DNA of 64,000 bases. Origin: Thermoanaerobacter uzonensis DSM 18761 (GTDB taxonomy: Bacteria; Bacillota; Thermoanaerobacteria; Thermoanaerobacterales; Thermoanaerobacteraceae). The translations under genes were made by a program, and so were the position numbers. The notes beneath the pieces were generated by a model. The model was not told where the DNA came from. It saw only the letters and a list, made by a program, of their open reading frames with translations, and did not search any database. Every line of letters begins with the position of its first letter. Position 1 is the first letter of the stretch. The stretch is from positions 186,001-250,000 of the forward strand of contig NZ_FQUR01000006.1 in assembly GCF_900129115.1 (NCBI RefSeq), written 5' to 3'. Below, piece after piece: positions 1 through 8,845 of the stretch.

Positions 1-1
1 T

Positions 2-520
2 AAAGCCACCAAAGGAAAAGCCAACATTGCTATAATTGTTAGCAATGATTATCAATTGGACACTGTAAATCAAAATTTGAAAATCAATGGTTTTTTAGAT
101 GCCATAAAGGATTATCCTCAAATGAAAGTAGTAAAAGTTTACACTTCAAAATTAGGTACTTTAAGTGCAGAAGAAATTACTCAGTCAATTATAAGCAGTA
201 AGCAAAACATAGATGCAATTTATACTACAGATTCTGTGGATACTATTGGTACTGCACAAGTAATAGTTGATTTTAACAAGGTGGGAGACATAGCGATTGT
301 AGGATATGGAGATACAGCGGATATTTTAAGGTATATCGACAAGGGAATAATATACGGTACAGTTATGAGTGACCCTTACAGAATAGGATATGAAAGTGTA
401 AAATCTATGGTGGAAATTAAAGAAAAAAATAATGTTTCTACATTTGTTGATATAGGAGTAAATGTTATTACCAAGGACAATGTCAAAGAATATTTCAAAA
501 GAATACAATCAATAGAATAA
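2..520 (+). CDS. Sugar-binding sensor protein of the periplasmic-binding/LacI fold, 5'-truncated by the window edge
   Basis: The reading frame is open from base 2, so the true start lies upstream of the window; the first internal start-like codon (TTG at 56) is not the real start. The visible ~172 residues have the C-terminal half of a type 1 periplasmic sugar-binding protein: 'IDAIYTTDSVDTIGTAQVI', 'IAIVGYGDT' and 'GTVMSDPYRIGYESV' follow the family pattern for the second lobe. It ends 9 bases before the histidine kinase gene and is probably co-transcribed with it. In related Firmicutes such proteins feed an extracellular sugar signal to a LytS/YesM kinase; that role is inferred from position. 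The ligand cannot be named. Confidence 0.8.
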   Translation, partial: KATKGKANIAIIVSNDYQLDTVNQNLKINGFLDAIKDYPQMKVVKVYTSKLGTLSAEEITQSIISSKQNIDAIYTTDSVDTIGTAQVIVDFNKVGDIAIVGYGDTADILRYIDKGIIYGTVMSDPYRIGYESVKSMVEIKEKNNVSTFVDIGVNVITKDNVKEYFKRIQSIE

Positions 521-529
521 GGTGATGGC

Positions 530-2038
530 ATGAAAAAAGATATGTGGGGATTTACGGGCATAAGGCGAAAATTGATAGTTTATTACCTCATAATCACTAT
601 TTTAATGGGTATCACAAGTTTTTATTCGTATTATAATGCAAAGTCAGTTATAAATCGTTTAAAATCAATTTTTGTGGATTATATATACCTTAACAATTTA
701 AATACAGATGTAAACATGTTGGAAACAGAAGTGGAGAAATATTTATCTACCAAATCATCAGACGCCCTTTTAAATTATTATACCCTCTATAACAAACTTC
801 AAGAGCAAGCCTCCGCTATTTTAAATGAAAAAAACTATGACCAGGATGGTTTAATGTTAAAGGATATAGGGAATATGATTGAAAGCCTTCTGAATGAAAC
901 TGACGCAGCAATAAATGCTAAAAGAGGCAGGATAAGCAGCGAGTACATTGCACATTTTACGAGGTCCAATAAAATAAGTGAATATATAAAATTTTACATT
1001 AATAATCTTCTCAACAGTAAATTGCAAGAGGGTTCTTTAAAATATGCATCTATAACAAAAAACATGGAGTTTATAAGTTATTTGAATGTGTTTTTGATAA
1101 TAGGTTCTATTCTTTTTAACATATTTCTTGCAATATTTTTTACCTATCGAATTACAAAACCTCTTATAGACCTTTCTCATTTGGCAGTGAGAGTTTCAAA
1201 AGGAGATTTTGATGTAAAACCGCTTTCTATAAAGACAAACGATGAGATAAATATACTTGCAGAAGCTTTTAATAAGATGGTAGTAAGCATAAAAAATTAT
1301 ATAGGAGAAATAAAAAATCAGGCAGAAGTAGAGAAAAAATTAAAAGAACAAGAGATGCAAAATCTCAAAATGAGAAATATTTTAAAAGAGGCAGAACTTA
1401 AGGCTTTGCAGTCCCAAATAAATCCACATTTTCTCTTTAATACCCTAAATGCAGCTGCACAATTAGCGATGATGGAAGGGGCAGATAAATCTTCGGAGTT
1501 TATAGAAAACGTTGCAAACCTATTTAGATATAATCTAAAAAAATTGGATACTACAGTTACTTTGCAGGACGAGATAAACAATGTAAAGACATATATGTAC
1601 ATTTTGAAAACGAGATTTGGCGACAGAGTAGATTTTAAAGTAGATGTAGACGAAGGGGTTTTAGATGTAGAAATGCCTTGTACAATAATTCAGCCTGTAG
1701 TTGAAAATGCATTTATTCACGGATTAGAAGATGTAGAAAAAGGAGGTTTTATTAAACTTACGGTAAAGAAGGATAATGATAAAGTTTTAATAGAGGTTAT
1801 TGACAATGGGATAGGAATGAGTGAAGAAAAAGTAAGGGCAATATTATCAGCAGACAATGAGGATTTATCTAAAAGGCATGTTACGGGAATTGGCATGCAC
1901 AATATCATAAACAGATTAAGACTTTTTTATAACACTTCTGCTATAGAAGATGTAATTGAGATAGATAGCAAAATAGGAGAAGGAACAAAAGTTACTTTAA
2001 AAATTCCTTTAATGAAAGGTGATAAAGAAAATGATTAA
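530..2038 (+). CDS. Sensor histidine kinase, LytS/YesM family
   Basis: Membrane sensor kinase of 502 residues. Order of parts: membrane segment at about 14-35, extracytoplasmic helical region to about 183, second membrane segment at about 183-205, HAMP linker at about 206-258, coiled coil, then a His_kinase domain with the family signature 'NPHFLFNTLNA' (phospho-acceptor His near residue 299) and an HATPase_c domain with 'VVENAFIHGLED' and 'IGIGMHNI'. Starts with ATG after an AAGGTGATGGC ribosome site. The last 8 bases overlap the response regulator start, typical of a translationally coupled pair. Flanked by sugar-binding proteins and xylFGH, so it probably senses a pentose (inferred). Confidence 0.93.
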   Translation: MKKDMWGFTGIRRKLIVYYLIITILMGITSFYSYYNAKSVINRLKSIFVDYIYLNNLNTDVNMLETEVEKYLSTKSSDALLNYYTLYNKLQEQASAILNEKNYDQDGLMLKDIGNMIESLLNETDAAINAKRGRISSEYIAHFTRSNKISEYIKFYINNLLNSKLQEGSLKYASITKNMEFISYLNVFLIIGSILFNIFLAIFFTYRITKPLIDLSHLAVRVSKGDFDVKPLSIKTNDEINILAEAFNKMVVSIKNYIGEIKNQAEVEKKLKEQEMQNLKMRNILKEAELKALQSQINPHFLFNTLNAAAQLAMMEGADKSSEFIENVANLFRYNLKKLDTTVTLQDEINNVKTYMYILKTRFGDRVDFKVDVDEGVLDVEMPCTIIQPVVENAFIHGLEDVEKGGFIKLTVKKDNDKVLIEVIDNGIGMSEEKVRAILSADNEDLSKRHVTGIGMHNIINRLRLFYNTSAIEDVIEIDSKIGEGTKVTLKIPLMKGDKEND

Positions 2039-3629
2039 ATTGCTTATTGCGGATGATGAGCAAATAGTTATAGATTCAATTAAATTTATCATAGAAAAGA
2101 ATGATGTAAAAGCTGATATAATTGGTTTTGCCAAATCTGGAAGAGAAGCCATTGAAAAAGTGGAAATTTTAAAGCCTGATGTAGTTTTTATGGATATAAA
2201 GATGCCAGGAATAGATGGAATTGAAGCTATAAAGCAAATTAAAGAGAGGCATAAGGACATAATTTTTGTTATTATTACCGCTTATGAGTATTTTAATTAT
2301 GCGAAAGAAGCAATAGACCTTGGAGTGTTAGATTATCTTTTAAAGCCCCTTAATAGAAATAAAGTCGTAGAAACTATAAAGAAAGCTATTGAGGTGATTG
2401 AAAAAAGAAGAGAGGCAATGTTAAAAGAGTTAGAGTTAAAGGAGAAGCTCAATAAGATTATTCCTTATTTGGAAGGGCAATTTTTGTATACTACTCTTTT
2501 TAGCGGTATAACTTATGATGACTTGTCCTTTTATGAAGATATATTTGGAATAAAATTAAAACGTGGTTATGCCATGATAGTAACAGTGGAGGATTTTGGT
2601 AAAAATATCAAAGACCAAAGTCTAAAATTGAGCATAGAAAAACAAAATTTTTATGATTATTTTAAATCAATTGTAAAAAATATTAAAAAATGTTTGATAG
2701 GTCCATATTCTATTGACAAATTATTTGTGTATTTTCCTGTAGAAGGGGAAAATTCATTTGAGATTAAAAATAATTCTATAGAAACAGCGCAGAAAGTAAT
2801 AGAAGCTATAAACCAAAAAGTGGAAATTCCTTACAGGATTGGAATAGGTAGAGTTTATAGTTTTGATAATATTTTAAAGTCTTATTATGAAGCAGAAATG
2901 GCATTAAAAATGGCAAAAAATGAACTGATTGTGCATTTTGATGATATTGCAATGCCTCAAAATAGATTTAAGCCTTATCCTATTAATAAAGAAAGACTTT
3001 TTATTGATAGACTTATGACTGGAGACCTTCAAGGATCTTTTAGCATATTTAATGAAATTTACGAATGGATGGTTTTAGAATACCAAGAGGATGTAGATAA
3101 AATAAAGTCCAAACTTATAGAAATAATAGGTGTTATTAAAAGGAATCTTTCCTATTATGCAGAGGAAGAAAACTTTATTGAAAACCGAGAGTTGGAAGAA
3201 ATTCTGAAAATAAACGATGTTGATAAAATAAAGTTTATATTTATCAATACGCTGAAAAATCTATTCGAAAACATAAAGACTATCAACAAAGAAAAAATGG
3301 ATACCTTTATGGCCAAAATAATTAGGTTTATAGAGGACAATTTCAATAAAGACATCACATTGGATGATGTTGCAAAAGAAGTAAATATGAGTTACCACTA
3401 TTTTAGTAAATTTTTCAAAGAGCAAACTGGAAAAAATTTTATCGATTACTTGACAAATTTGAGAGTAACTAAAGCTAAAGAGCTATTAGAGGATGAAACT
3501 GTAAGCATAAAAGAAGTGTGCTATAAGGTTGGTTACAGCGACCCAAATTATTTTAGCAAGATATTTAAAAAAGCTACAGGGATGACGCCTACAGAGTACA
3601 GATTGGCTATTTACAAAAAGGGGGTGTGA
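2031..3629 (+). CDS. Response regulator with AraC-type DNA-binding domain, YesN family
   Basis: Cytoplasmic transcription regulator and partner of the upstream kinase. N-terminal receiver domain (about 1-125) with acidic pair 'ADDEQ', phospho-acceptor Asp at about residue 55 in 'VFMDIKMPG' and the Lys of 'DYLLKPLN'. A long middle region follows, then two AraC helix-turn-helix motifs in the last ~100 residues ('ITLDDVAKEVNMSYHYFSKFF', 'CYKVGYSDPNYFSKIFKK'). I chose ATG at 2031 because AAAGGTG sits 5-9 bases upstream; a GTG at 2019 is in frame but has no ribosome site. Likely activates the adjacent sugar transport genes (inferred from position). Confidence 0.92.
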   Translation: MIKLLIADDEQIVIDSIKFIIEKNDVKADIIGFAKSGREAIEKVEILKPDVVFMDIKMPGIDGIEAIKQIKERHKDIIFVIITAYEYFNYAKEAIDLGVLDYLLKPLNRNKVVETIKKAIEVIEKRREAMLKELELKEKLNKIIPYLEGQFLYTTLFSGITYDDLSFYEDIFGIKLKRGYAMIVTVEDFGKNIKDQSLKLSIEKQNFYDYFKSIVKNIKKCLIGPYSIDKLFVYFPVEGENSFEIKNNSIETAQKVIEAINQKVEIPYRIGIGRVYSFDNILKSYYEAEMALKMAKNELIVHFDDIAMPQNRFKPYPINKERLFIDRLMTGDLQGSFSIFNEIYEWMVLEYQEDVDKIKSKLIEIIGVIKRNLSYYAEEENFIENRELEEILKINDVDKIKFIFINTLKNLFENIKTINKEKMDTFMAKIIRFIEDNFNKDITLDDVAKEVNMSYHYFSKFFKEQTGKNFIDYLTNLRVTKAKELLEDETVSIKEVCYKVGYSDPNYFSKIFKKATGMTPTEYRLAIYKKGV

Positions 3630-3632
3630 TTG

Positions 3633-4712
3633 GTGGAGAGTAAAAATGTAATCAAAGTGATAGTAGCAATTGCCCTTATGATTATTTTAGGTGTTTTAGT
3701 TTTTTTGACTGTTAAGCATGTAGTAGCATATAGAGAGGTAAAGAACCTAAATTCTAACTTAGATAAAAAAGAACACAAAATTAAAATTGGTTTTTCTCTT
3801 GGTACCTTAAAAGAAGAAAGATGGATCAAAGATCGAGATATATTAATGGCAAAGTTGCGGGAATTGGGGGCAGAGGTTTTAGTGCAAAACGCTAATAATG
3901 ATGACCAAGACCAATTAAAACAGGTGAGATACCTTTTGGACCAAAAAATTGACGTACTTATCATTGTTCCTAATGACCTTGAAAAAGCCTCTTATGCGGT
4001 ATCATTGGCACAAAAAGAAGGAGTAAAGGTGATATCCTATGACAGGCTTGTTACAAAATCAAATGTAGACCTTTATATATCCTTTGACAACGTAAAAGTT
4101 GGAAAACTGATGGCGGAATATTTAGTGAAAAAAGTGCCAAAAGGAAATTATCTCATAATAAACGGTGCTACGACGGATAACAACACAAAAATGATAAAGG
4201 AAGGATATGACAGTGTTCTAAATTCCAGAATTGAAAGTGGAGACATAAAAATTGTAAAAGAAGACTGGGCACCTAATTGGATGACGGAATATGCTTTTAA
4301 TTCTACTGATGAACTGCTGCAAAAGGGTGTGAAAATTGATGCCGTAATAGCAGGGGATGATGCTTTAGCAGGAGGAATTATAGAGGCTTTATCAGAGCAC
4401 AGATTGGCGGGAAAAGTATTGGTTGCAGCTCAGGATGCTGACCTTGCTGCATGTCAAAGGATAGTGGAAGGAACTCAGGCTATGACAGTGTACAAACCAA
4501 TTGATAAATTGGCAGAAGCCACCGCAAAAATGGCTATGAAACTTGCAAGGGGAGAAAAATTAAACGTGAAGAATACCATATATGACGGGAAATATTACGT
4601 TCCTTATTATGTTCTTGAACCAATTGCTGTTGATAAAACTAATATAGATGATACTGTAATAAAAGACGGTTTTCACAATCGCGATGAAGTATACAGAAAT
4701 ATATCTAAATGA
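3633..4712 (+). CDS. XylF-like D-xylose-binding protein with N-terminal membrane anchor (candidate XylFII-type sensor)
   Basis: A sugar-binding protein of the XylF type: 'RWIKDRDILMAKLRELGAEV', 'VKVISYDRLV' and 'DLYISFDNVKVGKLMAEYL' match the xylF product downstream (4887-6044) segment by segment. Unlike that protein it has no lipobox; residues about 7-27 form one hydrophobic segment, so it is probably held in the membrane by an uncleaved anchor. Known precedent: in clostridia a membrane-anchored XylFII works with LytS/YesN to sense xylose; the neighbourhood here fits that role, but this is inference. GTG at 3633 is preferred, 8 bases after GGGGG; TTG at 3630 is an alternative. A terminator follows. 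Confidence 0.85.
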   Translation: MESKNVIKVIVAIALMIILGVLVFLTVKHVVAYREVKNLNSNLDKKEHKIKIGFSLGTLKEERWIKDRDILMAKLRELGAEVLVQNANNDDQDQLKQVRYLLDQKIDVLIIVPNDLEKASYAVSLAQKEGVKVISYDRLVTKSNVDLYISFDNVKVGKLMAEYLVKKVPKGNYLIINGATTDNNTKMIKEGYDSVLNSRIESGDIKIVKEDWAPNWMTEYAFNSTDELLQKGVKIDAVIAGDDALAGGIIEALSEHRLAGKVLVAAQDADLAACQRIVEGTQAMTVYKPIDKLAEATAKMAMKLARGEKLNVKNTIYDGKYYVPYYVLEPIAVDKTNIDDTVIKDGFHNRDEVYRNISK

Positions 4713-4717
4713 TTATT

Positions 4718-4742
4718 CAGGCTTTAAGCCTGTATTTTTTTG
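4718..4742 (+). terminator. Rho-independent terminator after the sensor operon
   Basis: CAGGCT-TTA-AGCCTG stem followed directly by TATTTTTTT. It separates the sensor genes from xylF. The bases just downstream can form a second A/T hairpin. The region 4743-4886 carries an A-rich leader and a strong AAGGAGAG site for xylF; I see no clear promoter hexamers there. Confidence 0.75.
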
Positions 4743-4886
4743 TCTTAAAAAAATACAGATTGATAAGTTAAAAAATTTAAATCGCCAAAAAAGTAAAGGA
4801 TAACAAAAAAAGTTCCAGAGGCATTTTGAGGGGGGAAGTAGAATTAATTATTAAAATAAATTTTTAGAAAGGAGAGATAATGTACA

Positions 4887-6044
4887 ATGAGTAACAAGCG
4901 TAGACTTGTAGTGGTAGTGATAGCAGTCCTGTTGTTAGTATCTGCTTTTCTCGGTGGTTGTGGTTCCTCAAAACAAACTTCTAATTCGTCTTCTAATTCA
5001 TCTTCTTCAAACCAGGCTTCTAATAACAAAATAGCTGTTGGTATTGTATTACCAACAAAGGATGAGCCAAGATGGATTCAAGACGAGACTCGCTTTAAGG
5101 ATGCATTAAAAAATACCCCTTATTCTGCTGAAGTTCTTTTCAGCCAAGGCGATCCTGCTAAAGAGAAAGCCAATGTAGAAACTTTGATAAGTAAAGGTAT
5201 AAAGGTACTTATCCTATGTCCTCAAGATGCAAATGCAGCAGCAGCTTCTGCAGAGGAGGCTAAAAAAGCAGGTGTAAAGGTTATATCTTATGACAGATTA
5301 ATACTTAATACAGATGCAGTAGATTATTATGTCACTTTTGATAGTGTACAGGTAGGTAAAGAACAAGGACAATATTTAGTTGATCATGCAACGGGTAAAG
5401 GCAATCCTTTATATCTCTATGCTGGTGCTTTATCTGATAACAACTCTTTCTTATTCTTCCAAGGCGCATGGGAAGTTTTACAGCCAAAGATCGCTGATGG
5501 TACTTTTGTAATTGCAAATTCTGACAAAGCAGTTGCATTAAAAGATAAAAAAGATTTAACTCGTGATGAAATGGCAAGTATTATAGGACAAATTACTACA
5601 AATTGGGATTTTAATACTGCTAAAAACCTTGCTCAGGCAAACCTTGCTAAGGCGCCAAAAAATTTAAAGGGTAATGTATTTATACTTGCTCCTAATGACG
5701 GTACTGCAAGGTCAATAGCAGACACTTTTAAGGCAGATCCGGACATCAAAAGTTATGTAATTACTGGACAAGATGCTGAAAAACCATCTATTCAATACAT
5801 TATTGATGGCAAACAATCTATGACTGTCTTTAAAGATGTTAGGATTCTTGTTAAGGATGCAATAAATGCTGCTTTGACATATTTAGACGGAAAAACACCA
5901 GAATCTACAAAAACTTATAATAATGGTGTAAAAGATGTTCCTTCTAAACCATCTCCTGTACAAGTAGTAGATAAGAATAATGTAAAACAAGCCTTAATAG
6001 ATTCTGGATATTACAAAGAAAGCGATTTTACTTGGCCTAAATAA
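4887..6044 (+). CDS. xylF: D-xylose ABC transporter, substrate-binding lipoprotein
   Basis: Secreted solute-binding lipoprotein of 385 residues. The signal peptide ends in a lipobox 'FLGGC' with Cys at about residue 25, followed by a Ser/Asn-rich linker; mature XylF fold thereafter ('VGIVLPTKDEPRWIQDE', 'VKVISYDRLILNTDAVDYYV', 'VITGQDAEKPSIQYIIDGKQ'). First gene of xylF-xylG-xylH and probably the most translated, having the best ribosome site (AAGGAGAG). Captures xylose (or a similar pentose) outside the membrane and delivers it to XylH. The assignment to xylose rests on family resemblance and the XylG/XylH neighbours. Confidence 0.92.
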   Translation: MSNKRRLVVVVIAVLLLVSAFLGGCGSSKQTSNSSSNSSSSNQASNNKIAVGIVLPTKDEPRWIQDETRFKDALKNTPYSAEVLFSQGDPAKEKANVETLISKGIKVLILCPQDANAAAASAEEAKKAGVKVISYDRLILNTDAVDYYVTFDSVQVGKEQGQYLVDHATGKGNPLYLYAGALSDNNSFLFFQGAWEVLQPKIADGTFVIANSDKAVALKDKKDLTRDEMASIIGQITTNWDFNTAKNLAQANLAKAPKNLKGNVFILAPNDGTARSIADTFKADPDIKSYVITGQDAEKPSIQYIIDGKQSMTVFKDVRILVKDAINAALTYLDGKTPESTKTYNNGVKDVPSKPSPVQVVDKNNVKQALIDSGYYKESDFTWPK

Positions 6045-6061
6045 TGTTGGAGGTGTAAAGA

Positions 6062-7585
6062 ATGGGTACCCCGCTTATAGAGCTTGTAAACGTAACTAAA
6101 AGTTTTTCAGGTGTACAAGTATTATTTGGTGTAAATTTTAAAGTTCAACCAGGGGAGATACATTGTTTAGTTGGAGAAAATGGAGCCGGCAAAAGTACTT
6201 TAATGAAAATCTTAAGCGGGGTATACCCTTATGGTGAATACGAAGGAGAGATAAGACTTGAGGGATACCCTGTAAGATTTTTTAGCATAAAAGACAGTGA
6301 AAAAGCCGGAATTTCCATTATCCATCAAGAACTTTCTTTAGTTCCAGAGATGACAGTATATGAGAATATCTTTTTGGGAAATGAAATTAAAAAGGGAAGT
6401 ATTGTAGATACTTTTGAGGAAATAGAAAGAGCACGACAACTTTTATTAAAAGTCAAAGGTGAAAATATTAATCCTACTGTAAAAGCTAAGGACCTTAGTG
6501 TAAGTATGCAGCAGCTTGTTGAAATAGCAAAAGCACTTTCAAAAAATCCCAAAGTGTTAATTCTGGATGAGCCAACTTCTGCTTTAAGCGAAACTGAAAG
6601 TGAAAATCTACTTATTCTTCTGAAAGAACTTAAAGAACAAGGAGTTACAATTATTCTTATAAGTCATAGATTAAAAGAAGTTTTGAAAGTGGCGGATTCT
6701 ATAACTGTTTTACGAGATGGGCAAACAGTAGCCTATTTTAATTGCAAAACTGAAGAAATAGATGAAAAAAAGATAATAAAGCATATGGTTGGAAGAGAGA
6801 TTACAAATCTTTATCCAATGCCTATAGCTAAACCTTTAGATGAACCCATAATGGAAACTAAAAATTGGAATGTAGTTGAACCCAATACAGGCCGCTATTT
6901 AGTAAAAGATGCGAACATTGTATTAAAAAAAGGAGAAATAGTAGGGTTATTTGGATTAGTTGGTGCTGGACGTACAGAATTTGGACTTAGCCTCTTTGGG
7001 AATCCATATGGCTACATTGTTTCTGGAGATATAATATTAAAAGGCAGAAAAGTAAAGTTTAAAACTCCGGAAGATGCAATTAAGCAGGGAGTGCTTTATT
7101 TAACGGAGGATCGAAAAGAAAAAGGGCTGATTTTGATAAACAGCATAAAGGAAAATATAAGTTTGGCGAATTTAAAAGCTTTAAAGAAAGGAATTACAGT
7201 TGATGAAGCTAAAGAGATAGAAATAGCCCAAGGTTTTCAGAAAAAACTTAATATAAAAGCTCGTAATGTTGAAGTTAATGTTTCTACTTTGAGCGGAGGG
7301 ACTCAGCAAAAAGTTTTGGTAGCTAAAGGCCTTTTTGCTGAACCAGATGTTATTATTTTGGATGAACCTACAAGAGGTATAGATGTTGGCGCAAAATATG
7401 AAATATACACATTAATAAGAGAATTAGCAAGTGAAGGCAAAGCCATTCTTCTTATATCTTCTGAATTACCGGAAATATTGGGAATGAGTGATAGAATATA
7501 TGTAATGAGCAAAGGTAAAATTACAGGGGAATTGAAATCAGAAGAAGCCAATCAAGAAATCGTAATGGCTTATGCCGTGAGCTAA
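6062..7585 (+). CDS. xylG: D-xylose ABC transporter, ATP-binding protein with two ABC domains
   Basis: Sugar ABC ATPase of the RbsA/XylG type, 507 residues, two nucleotide-binding domains in one chain. Domain 1: Walker A 'GENGAGKST' near residue 38, signature 'LSVSMQQLVEIAKAL', Walker B '[11 protein letters not shown]', switch His in 'LISHRL'. Domain 2 has the family's usual degenerate P-loop 'GLVGAGRTEF', signature 'LSGGTQQKVLVAKGL' and Walker B 'VIILDEPTRGIDVGAK'. Length and the 17-base gap from xylF fit the family. Energises sugar import at the inner face of the membrane. Confidence 0.95.
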   Translation: MGTPLIELVNVTKSFSGVQVLFGVNFKVQPGEIHCLVGENGAGKSTLMKILSGVYPYGEYEGEIRLEGYPVRFFSIKDSEKAGISIIHQELSLVPEMTVYENIFLGNEIKKGSIVDTFEEIERARQLLLKVKGENINPTVKAKDLSVSMQQLVEIAKALSKNPKVLILDEPTSALSETESENLLILLKELKEQGVTIILISHRLKEVLKVADSITVLRDGQTVAYFNCKTEEIDEKKIIKHMVGREITNLYPMPIAKPLDEPIMETKNWNVVEPNTGRYLVKDANIVLKKGEIVGLFGLVGAGRTEFGLSLFGNPYGYIVSGDIILKGRKVKFKTPEDAIKQGVLYLTEDRKEKGLILINSIKENISLANLKALKKGITVDEAKEIEIAQGFQKKLNIKARNVEVNVSTLSGGTQQKVLVAKGLFAEPDVIILDEPTRGIDVGAKYEIYTLIRELASEGKAILLISSELPEILGMSDRIYVMSKGKITGELKSEEANQEIVMAYAVS

Positions 7586-7599
7586 AGGAGGGTTTAAGA

Positions 7600-8790
7600 T
7601 TGAAGGAATTTATTCGCCATTTAAAAGAATTTTTGAAAGATCATGTAAGAGATTATGCTATGTTTATAGCACTTTTTGCAATAATGGCTGTTTTTGCGGC
7701 CCTCTCTGGCGGCGATTTTTTATCACCTGTAAATATTAGTAATCTTGTGGACCAGACGGGATATATAGCTGTTCTTGCAATTGGAGAAACTTTAATTATT
7801 GTTATACGTCATATTGACCTTTCTGTGGGATTTTTGTCTGGATTTTTAGGAGCAATTGCAGCTATATTGATGCAATTTTATCACTTTTCTGCTTTATCAG
7901 CCATTATAATAGTGCTAGGATTAGGAACATTAGCTGGATTACTAAACGGGTCGCTAGTAACCTACTTGAGAATTCCAGCTTTTGTTGCTACTTTAGCAGG
8001 TTGGTTAGCTTATCGTGGCGCTCTTTTGTTAGCTACAAAAGGATCTGGAACTATTATAATTACCAATAAAACTTTTAATGCTATAGGCAACGGTTTTATT
8101 CCAGACTTGCCTTTTACAAATAATATTTTACCTAATTATCATAAGCTTACATTGTTAGTGGGTATTGTAGCAGCAGTGCTAATTGTTTATTTTTCTCTTA
8201 AGAATAGAGCCCAACAAATTAAAAGAGGATTTGATGTACTTCCACTAGACATTTTCCTTATCGAATTGCTTTTTATTGATGCTTTATTGTTATATATAAC
8301 TTTTATTTTAGCAGCTCATCGAGGGATTTCATGGACCCTTGTAATTATGATAATTACCACAGTTATTTATAGTTTTATTACTAATAGAACCGTTTTGGGA
8401 AGACATATTTATGCAGTAGGTGGTAATCCAGAAGCGGCTGCTTTAAGTGGAATTAATGTGAAAAAAATTACCCTTATTGTCTTTGCTTCAATGGGTTTTC
8501 TTTCAGGTTTATCAGGAATATTGTTTGCTTCCAGACTTCAATCAGCTACAACTACTGCTGGTACTCTTTTTGAACTTTATGCTATTGCTGGAGCTTATAT
8601 AGGAGGAGTATCTGCAGCAGGCGGAGTGGGAAAAGTAATCAACTCATTGATTGGAGCATTTGTTATGTCAACTTTGACTAATGGAATGAATCTTCTAGGA
8701 GTGGATATTTCGCTTCAGTATATAATTCTTGGAATAGTTTTGGCTGCCGCTGTCATATTTGATGTAGCGACTCGCAGCAAGGAAAGATAA
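7600..8790 (+). CDS. xylH: D-xylose ABC transporter, permease
   Basis: Integral membrane permease of the BPD_transp_2 (RbsC/XylH) family, 396 residues with about ten to twelve hydrophobic segments. Conserved parts include 'NLVDQTGYIAVLAIGETLIIV', 'IDLSVGF', 'IPAFVATLAG' and 'GRHIYAVGGNPEAAALSGI'. The XylH-type extra membrane pair in the middle (about 185-260) distinguishes it from shorter RbsC. Start is TTG at 7600, 8 bases after AAGGAGGG. Third gene of the transporter operon, ending in a terminator. Confidence 0.94.
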   Translation: MKEFIRHLKEFLKDHVRDYAMFIALFAIMAVFAALSGGDFLSPVNISNLVDQTGYIAVLAIGETLIIVIRHIDLSVGFLSGFLGAIAAILMQFYHFSALSAIIIVLGLGTLAGLLNGSLVTYLRIPAFVATLAGWLAYRGALLLATKGSGTIIITNKTFNAIGNGFIPDLPFTNNILPNYHKLTLLVGIVAAVLIVYFSLKNRAQQIKRGFDVLPLDIFLIELLFIDALLLYITFILAAHRGISWTLVIMIITTVIYSFITNRTVLGRHIYAVGGNPEAAALSGINVKKITLIVFASMGFLSGLSGILFASRLQSATTTAGTLFELYAIAGAYIGGVSAAGGVGKVINSLIGAFVMSTLTNGMNLLGVDISLQYIILGIVLAAAVIFDVATRSKER

Positions 8791-8818
8791 AAAGACGGGT
8801 AAAACCCGTCTTTTTTTA
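8791..8818 (+). terminator. Rho-independent terminator of xylFGH
   Basis: AAAGACGGGT-TTTT-type hairpin: arms AAAGACGGGTT and AACCCGTCTTT followed by a run of T. It lies between the ends of two convergent operons (xylH and gcvPB); the A-rich left flank means it could also stop transcription on the minus strand. Confidence 0.85.
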
Positions 8819-8845
8819 TCACCCCGCTTTTTCAATGGTCCTCCT

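Noticed and set aside
6084-6100. cre-like sequence TGTAAACGTAACTA in xylG
   Set aside because: Lies inside the coding region and misses conserved positions of the CcpA site.
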